A stretch of DNA of 16,927 nt from assembly GCA_045628925.1 (NCBI GenBank), contig JAZQQF010000051.1:1-16927 (forward strand), written 5' to 3'. A program made the translations under genes and the position numbers. This document shows, in pieces, positions 13,674-16,927 of this stretch; position 1 is the stretch's first letter; each line of letters starts with the position of its first letter. The notes under the pieces are model-generated. The model saw nothing but the letters and a program-made list of their open reading frames with translations, was not told the origin of the DNA and did no database searches. Origin of the DNA: UBA1774 sp045628925. Its GTDB lineage: Bacteria; Bacillota; Clostridia; Oscillospirales; Oscillospiraceae.

Positions 13674-15311
13674 TTAGAGTCCGACCTGTTTTGCCACAAG
13701 GCTGTCGCTGTTGTATTTCTGGCGGAGCTTGGGCTTTTCGATCTTGCCGGTGGGGTTGCGGGGCACCACGTCGAAGATGATCTCACGCGGGCGCTTGTAG
13801 CGGGGCAGATCCTTGCAGAAGTCCATGATCTCTTCCTCGGTGCATTCCACGCCGGGCTTCAGCTCGATGATGGCCGCGGCGATCTCGCCCAGACGGGGGT
13901 GCGGCCTGCCGATGACGGCCACGTCCTTGATCTTGTCGTTGGCGCGGAGGAAGGCTTCGATCTGCACCGGGTAGAGGTTTTCGCCGCCGGTGATGATCAC
14001 GTCCTTGGCGCGGTCCACCAGCCAGATGAACCCGTCCGCGTCCACCTCGGCCATGTCGCCGGTGAGCAGCCAGTCGCCGCGCTTCACCTCCGCCGTGGCG
14101 GCGGGATCCTTGTAGTAGCATTCCATCACGCCGGGGCCCTTGACGGCCAGCTCGCCCACAGTGCCCTGCGGCACCTCGTTGAAGCTGCCGTCCACCACCT
14201 TGACCTCCCAGCCGTGACCGGGGATGCCGATGGCGCCGACCTTGTGGATGTTCTCCACGCCCAGGTGCACGCAGCCGGGACCGATGGATTCGCTGAGGCC
14301 GTAGTTCGTATCATACTGATGATGGGGGAAGTACTTCTGCCAGCGCTGGATGAGCGCGGGCGGCACGGGCTGCGCGCCGATGTGCATGAGCCGCCACTGG
14401 TCCAGCTTGTAATCCGAGAGCTTCACGTCGCCCCGGTCCAGCGCATCCAGAATGTCCTGCGCCCACGGCACCAGCAGCCACACGATGGTGCACTGCTCCT
14501 TGTGCACGGTCTTCAAAATCCATTCCGGGCTGATGCCGCGCAGGAGGACGGCGCGGCTGCCGGAAATGAGGCTGCCGAACCAGTGCATCTTTGCACCGGT
14601 GTGGTACAGCGGCGGCATACAAAGGAAGTTGTCCTTCCTCGTCTGCCCATGGTGCGCCTGCTCCACCTGACAGGATTGGACGAGGCTGCGATGCTTGTGC
14701 AGAATGGCCTTCGGGAAGCCGGTGGTGCCGCTGGAGAAGTAGATGGCGGCGTAATCGTCGTCCGTCAGCTCAATGGGGGGCTTACGGCTGGAGCAGAAGG
14801 AGATCATCTGATAATAGCTGTCCGCGAACATGGGGGTATGGTTGCCGACAAAGTAGAACTTGCGGATCTTATCCTTCAGCACGTCCAGCTTGGATTCCAC
14901 ACGCTCGGTGAATTCCAGACCGAAGACCAGCATACTGGCGTCCGACAGGTTCAGGCAGTATTCGATCTCGTCCGCGGTATAGCGGTAATTCAAAGGAACG
15001 GCGAGGCAGCCCGCCTTCAGGATGCCGAAATAGATGGGCAGCCATTCCAGACAGTTCATCAGCAGAATGGCGATCTTGTCGCCCTTCTTGGCCCCGGCGG
15101 TCATGAGCAGATGGGCGAAGCGGTTGGCCCTGCGGTCAAAATCTTCCCACGTCAGCTCCCGGCGGTACGCGGTCTCCGGGTCGGATTCCACAAGGCTGAA
15201 CTCCGCCCAGTTATCGGTCTGGCGGCCCTCCCGGTCCGGATTCACTTCGACCAGCGCCACGTCCTCCGGCCTATTTTTTGCGTTTCGTTCCAGAAAATCA
15301 GTAATCGGCAT
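13674..15311 (-). CDS. Acyl-CoA synthetase / AMP-dependent ligase (ANL superfamily)
   Basis: A 545-residue cytoplasmic adenylate-forming enzyme that activates a carboxylic acid with ATP and joins it to CoA. Core motifs are in order: P-loop YFSSGTTGFPKA (191-202), NYGLSES, LTGDMAEVDADGFIW, DRAKDVIITGGENLYP and the C-terminal PTGKIEKPKL with the catalytic lysine (K523). There is no phosphopantetheine carrier domain, which argues against a peptide-synthetase module. Substrate length is unclear; long- or medium-chain fatty acids or aromatic acids are all possible. The start at 15311 is preceded by AGAAGGG (15325-15319). It is a single-gene unit with its own promoter, divergent from the S66 peptidase gene and convergent with deoD. 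Confidence -1.
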   Translation of the reverse strand: MPITDFLERNAKNRPEDVALVEVNPDREGRQTDNWAEFSLVESDPETAYRRELTWEDFDRRANRFAHLLMTAGAKKGDKIAILLMNCLEWLPIYFGILKAGCLAVPLNYRYTADEIEYCLNLSDASMLVFGLEFTERVESKLDVLKDKIRKFYFVGNHTPMFADSYYQMISFCSSRKPPIELTDDDYAAIYFSSGTTGFPKAILHKHRSLVQSCQVEQAHHGQTRKDNFLCMPPLYHTGAKMHWFGSLISGSRAVLLRGISPEWILKTVHKEQCTIVWLLVPWAQDILDALDRGDVKLSDYKLDQWRLMHIGAQPVPPALIQRWQKYFPHHQYDTNYGLSESIGPGCVHLGVENIHKVGAIGIPGHGWEVKVVDGSFNEVPQGTVGELAVKGPGVMECYYKDPAATAEVKRGDWLLTGDMAEVDADGFIWLVDRAKDVIITGGENLYPVQIEAFLRANDKIKDVAVIGRPHPRLGEIAAAIIELKPGVECTEEEIMDFCKDLPRYKRPREIIFDVVPRNPTGKIEKPKLRQKYNSDSLVAKQVGL

Positions 15312-15346
15312 GATGAAACCCTTCTTTAATTCAAATTACTGTCGGA

Positions 15347-15375
15347 AGCATACCATAGTTTCCCGCATTTGTCAA
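15347..15375 (-). promoter_or_regulatory. Extended -10 sigma-A promoter for the acyl-CoA synthetase gene
   Basis: On the minus strand TTGACA (15375-15370) and TATGCT (15352-15347) are 17 bases apart, with TG just upstream of the -10. Transcription should start near 15340. Confidence -1.
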
Positions 15376-15407
15376 GGAAAAGTTTAAATGCGTGATCATC
15401 TGAAAAC

Positions 15408-15436
15408 TTGAAATGAGGCGGGAAAAGTGGTATGTT
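15408..15436 (+). promoter_or_regulatory. Extended -10 sigma-A promoter for the S66 peptidase gene
   Basis: TTGAAA (15408-15413), 17-base spacer, TATGTT (15431-15436), with TG at 15428-15429. Its -10 pattern (TGGTATG-T) mirrors the divergent promoter at 15347-15375. Confidence -1.
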
Positions 15437-15464
15437 GAGCGCAGTACGAAGAGGAGGGAAGACC

Positions 15465-16508
15465 ATGCTGAAACCGAAGCACCTGAGCCCCGGCGACCGG
15501 GTCGCCATCGTCAGCCTGTCCCGTGGAATGCTGGGGGAACCGGCGTTTATCCATAAATATGACATCGCAAAGCGGCGGCTGGAGGAGGATTACGGCCTCA
15601 CCGTCGAGGCCATGCCCAATGCGCTGAAGGGCGTCGACTATCTGGACAAGCACCCGGAGGCCCGGGCGGAGGACTGGATGGCCGCCTTTGCGGACACGGG
15701 CATCAAGGCCATTTTCAACGCCATCGGCGGCGACGACGCAATCCGACTGCTGCCCTACGTGGATTTTGACCTGATCCGGGCAAATCCGAAGATCTTCACC
15801 GGCTTTTCCGATACGACCTCCAACCATTTCATGATGCACCGGGCGGGGGTCATGTCCTATTACGGGGCCAGCGTGATGACGAACTTCTCCGAATACGTGC
15901 GCATCAACGACTATACGGCCGGGGCCATTCGCAATACGCTCTTTGACCCGAAGCCGCAGCTGGAGATCCGCTCCGCGCCCTACTGGTATGACGACGAGGA
16001 CGAGAAGATCTGGTGGGACGAGAAGAACATCGGCACCCTGCGGGCCTACCACCCAGAGGAGATCGGCTATGAGGTGCTGCAGGGTTCCGGCGCGGTGGAA
16101 GGAGAACTGCTGGGCGGCTGCCTCGATGTGTTCATCGAGCTGCTGGGAACGCCGCTGTGGCCGTCCCGCCCGGAATGGAAGGGAAAGCTGCTGTTTCTGG
16201 AGACCAGCGAGGAGGATATGTCCTGCGACCTGCTCACGTGGCTGCTGCGGAATCTGGCGGCGCAGGGCATCTTCGATGAAGTGTCCGGCATTCTGGTGGG
16301 CAAGCCCGCCCGCCGCAGCAAATATGGACCTTATAAGGAGGTCTATCGCCGGGTGGTGGGCTTCGAGGCGGGGCGGCCCGACCTGCCCATTCTCTATAAC
16401 GTGAACTTCGGCCACGCGGAGCCGATCGGCGTGCTGCCCATCGGGGCAAGGTGCCGTCTGGACGCGGACCGGAAGACCCTGACCCTGCTGGAAAGCGCCA
16501 CGGCGTAA
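15465..16508 (+). CDS. S66-family LD-carboxypeptidase / MccF-like peptidase
   Basis: A 347-residue serine peptidase of family S66. The Ser-Glu-His triad is visible: Ser115 in TGFSDTT, Glu246 in LETSEE and His317 in NFGHAEP. AIGGDDAIRLLPYVD and GELLGGCLDV are further family signatures. LD-carboxypeptidases trim the terminal D-Ala of muropeptide tetrapeptides during cell-wall recycling. The MccF branch cleaves microcin C-like aminoacyl nucleotides and gives resistance. The acidic insert YDDEDEKIWWDEKN (before about residue 188) and overall length favour the MccF side, but I cannot separate the two. There is no signal peptide, so it acts in the cytoplasm. ATG 15465 has GAGGAGGG at 15451-15458; the in-frame ATG 15432 lies in the -10 element and is not used. 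Confidence -1.
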   Translation: MLKPKHLSPGDRVAIVSLSRGMLGEPAFIHKYDIAKRRLEEDYGLTVEAMPNALKGVDYLDKHPEARAEDWMAAFADTGIKAIFNAIGGDDAIRLLPYVDFDLIRANPKIFTGFSDTTSNHFMMHRAGVMSYYGASVMTNFSEYVRINDYTAGAIRNTLFDPKPQLEIRSAPYWYDDEDEKIWWDEKNIGTLRAYHPEEIGYEVLQGSGAVEGELLGGCLDVFIELLGTPLWPSRPEWKGKLLFLETSEEDMSCDLLTWLLRNLAAQGIFDEVSGILVGKPARRSKYGPYKEVYRRVVGFEAGRPDLPILYNVNFGHAEPIGVLPIGARCRLDADRKTLTLLESATA

Positions 16509-16562
16509 AAGGTCAGAAGGGGAGAAAAGCGCTGCCCCATAAGGAAGTAATAAACGTGAAAA

Positions 16563-16597
16563 CCCGCCGAAAAGGAGTTTGTTTCCTTTTCGGCGGG
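16563..16597. terminator. Strong hairpin terminator between the S66 gene and the final minus-strand gene
   Basis: A perfect 14-bp stem (16563-16576 with 16584-16597) with a 7-base loop. On the minus strand it is followed by TTTT (16562-16559), so it suits the convergent AT-rich gene best. On the plus strand no T-tract follows. The 126 bases between the two genes otherwise hold nothing I recognise. Confidence -1.
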
Positions 16598-16634
16598 GGT
16601 CCTTTCGGCTTGAAAAACCGGGGTTTTATTCTCA

Positions 16635-16927
16635 TCACATTCCTATTATTGTGAAGTAGTCATACTTTGAAAAAGTATCCTCAACCCATGGTGAAAGAAT
16701 CTCAATGACTTCTTTCCATATTCCTCCCGCCTTAAGAGCACAAGCAGCAATTCTTTCCCAATCTTGTCTGTTTACAGAATTATCACCTGTAAAATCATAG
16801 TTCTCTAATGTCTCTGCAAACAAACTATCAAGATCCAGCTCAATAACAGTCTCATCTTCTAAATAAAGAGAGTCATCCTTCCAGTGCGGGTTTTCATCAT
16901 TTTCGTAGTCTATTATCCCTTTTTGAA
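16635..16927 (-). CDS. Unknown acidic protein, 5' end outside the window
   Basis: The minus-strand frame ends at TGA 16637-16635 and stays open to the last base, so the start lies beyond the window; about 97 C-terminal residues are seen. They are acidic at the upstream end (NPHWKDDSLYLEDETVIELD) and continue NRQDWERIAACALKAGGIWK and WVEDTFSKYDYFTIIGM. I do not recognise a family. There is no signal peptide, membrane segment or catalytic motif in the visible part. Its G+C (hand counts: 26 of 60 bases in 16681-16740 and 22 of 60 in 16801-16860) is far below the neighbouring genes, suggesting later arrival. Small acidic, Trp-containing proteins of this kind are common among toxin-immunity and phage accessory genes, but this is only a guess. 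Confidence -1.
   Translation of the reverse strand, partial: QKGIIDYENDENPHWKDDSLYLEDETVIELDLDSLFAETLENYDFTGDNSVNRQDWERIAACALKAGGIWKEVIEILSPWVEDTFSKYDYFTIIGM

Noticed and set aside
13899..15329. Open frame of 476 codons on the plus strand opposite the acyl-CoA synthetase
   Set aside because: The minus-strand frame carries all adenylation motifs; the plus frame has none and shows the usual antisense composition.
1..16927. CRISPR array, tRNA, rRNA, transposase or prophage genes
   Set aside because: Looked for on both strands and none seen; the only tandem repeat (13539-13624) has hairpin units without unique spacers.

Overview
The window looks like chromosomal DNA from a G+C-rich, strictly anaerobic Firmicute, most likely a gut-type Clostridia (lineage inferred from gene content; I could not search a database). 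Supporting this are the oxygen-sensitive class III ribonucleotide reductase and its radical-SAM activase, a ferredoxin-domain DUF362 protein, a pyridine-nucleotide-atypical thioredoxin reductase, a minimal SufC/SufB pair, a corrinoid-type URO-D methyltransferase homologue, strong AGGAGG-type ribosome binding sites and near-consensus sigma-A promoters with 17-base spacers. I saw no rRNA, tRNA, CRISPR array, transposase or phage gene.

Layout. (1) 1-813: 3' part of a URO-D/MtaA-family gene, closed by a UUCG-capped terminator. (2) 907-4186: nrdG, then a regulatory block with three NrdR-box-like cores (two of them forming the arms of a terminator-shaped hairpin), a perfect TTGACA-N17-TATAAT promoter, and nrdD. 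A TAA ends nrdD, but the same frame continues for 77 codons that encode a glutaredoxin/thioredoxin-like domain with a CPNC motif and no start codon of its own. (3) 4287-7468: trxB-like flavoprotein, DUF362 protein with a C-terminal 2x[4Fe-4S] domain (ATGA overlap), and a PfoR-type EIIC-like membrane protein. (4) 7515-8876 (minus): MATE transporter behind a consensus promoter. (5) 9096-11651: diacylglycerol-kinase-family lipid kinase overlapping sufC, then sufB, closed by a terminator. (6) 11754-13530: mtnA-deoD, behind an extended -10 promoter. (7) 13539-13624: short tandem array of hairpin-forming repeats, then a convergent terminator. (8) 13674-15311 (minus): acyl-CoA synthetase, divergent from an S66 LD-carboxypeptidase/MccF-family gene (15465-16508). 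(9) 16635 to the end (minus): 3' part of an AT-rich, acidic unknown protein that differs in composition from everything before it.

How the genes may work together. nrdG/nrdD make deoxynucleotides anaerobically. The interrupted redoxin domain, the trxB-like enzyme and the ferredoxin-domain DUF362 protein suggest a local thiol/ferredoxin electron-supply module for that reductase. sufC/sufB would supply Fe-S clusters, which NrdG and the DUF362 protein need. mtnA and deoD together suggest salvage of the ribose part of methylthioadenosine or other purine nucleosides. The remaining genes (MATE, acyl-CoA synthetase, S66 peptidase, PfoR) are ordinary single transporters or enzymes whose substrates cannot be read from sequence. 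The most notable observations are the in-frame stop between NrdD and its redoxin domain, the missing NADPH phosphate-binding motif in the TrxB-like protein together with its coupled ferredoxin-domain partner, and the NrdR-like repeat block.
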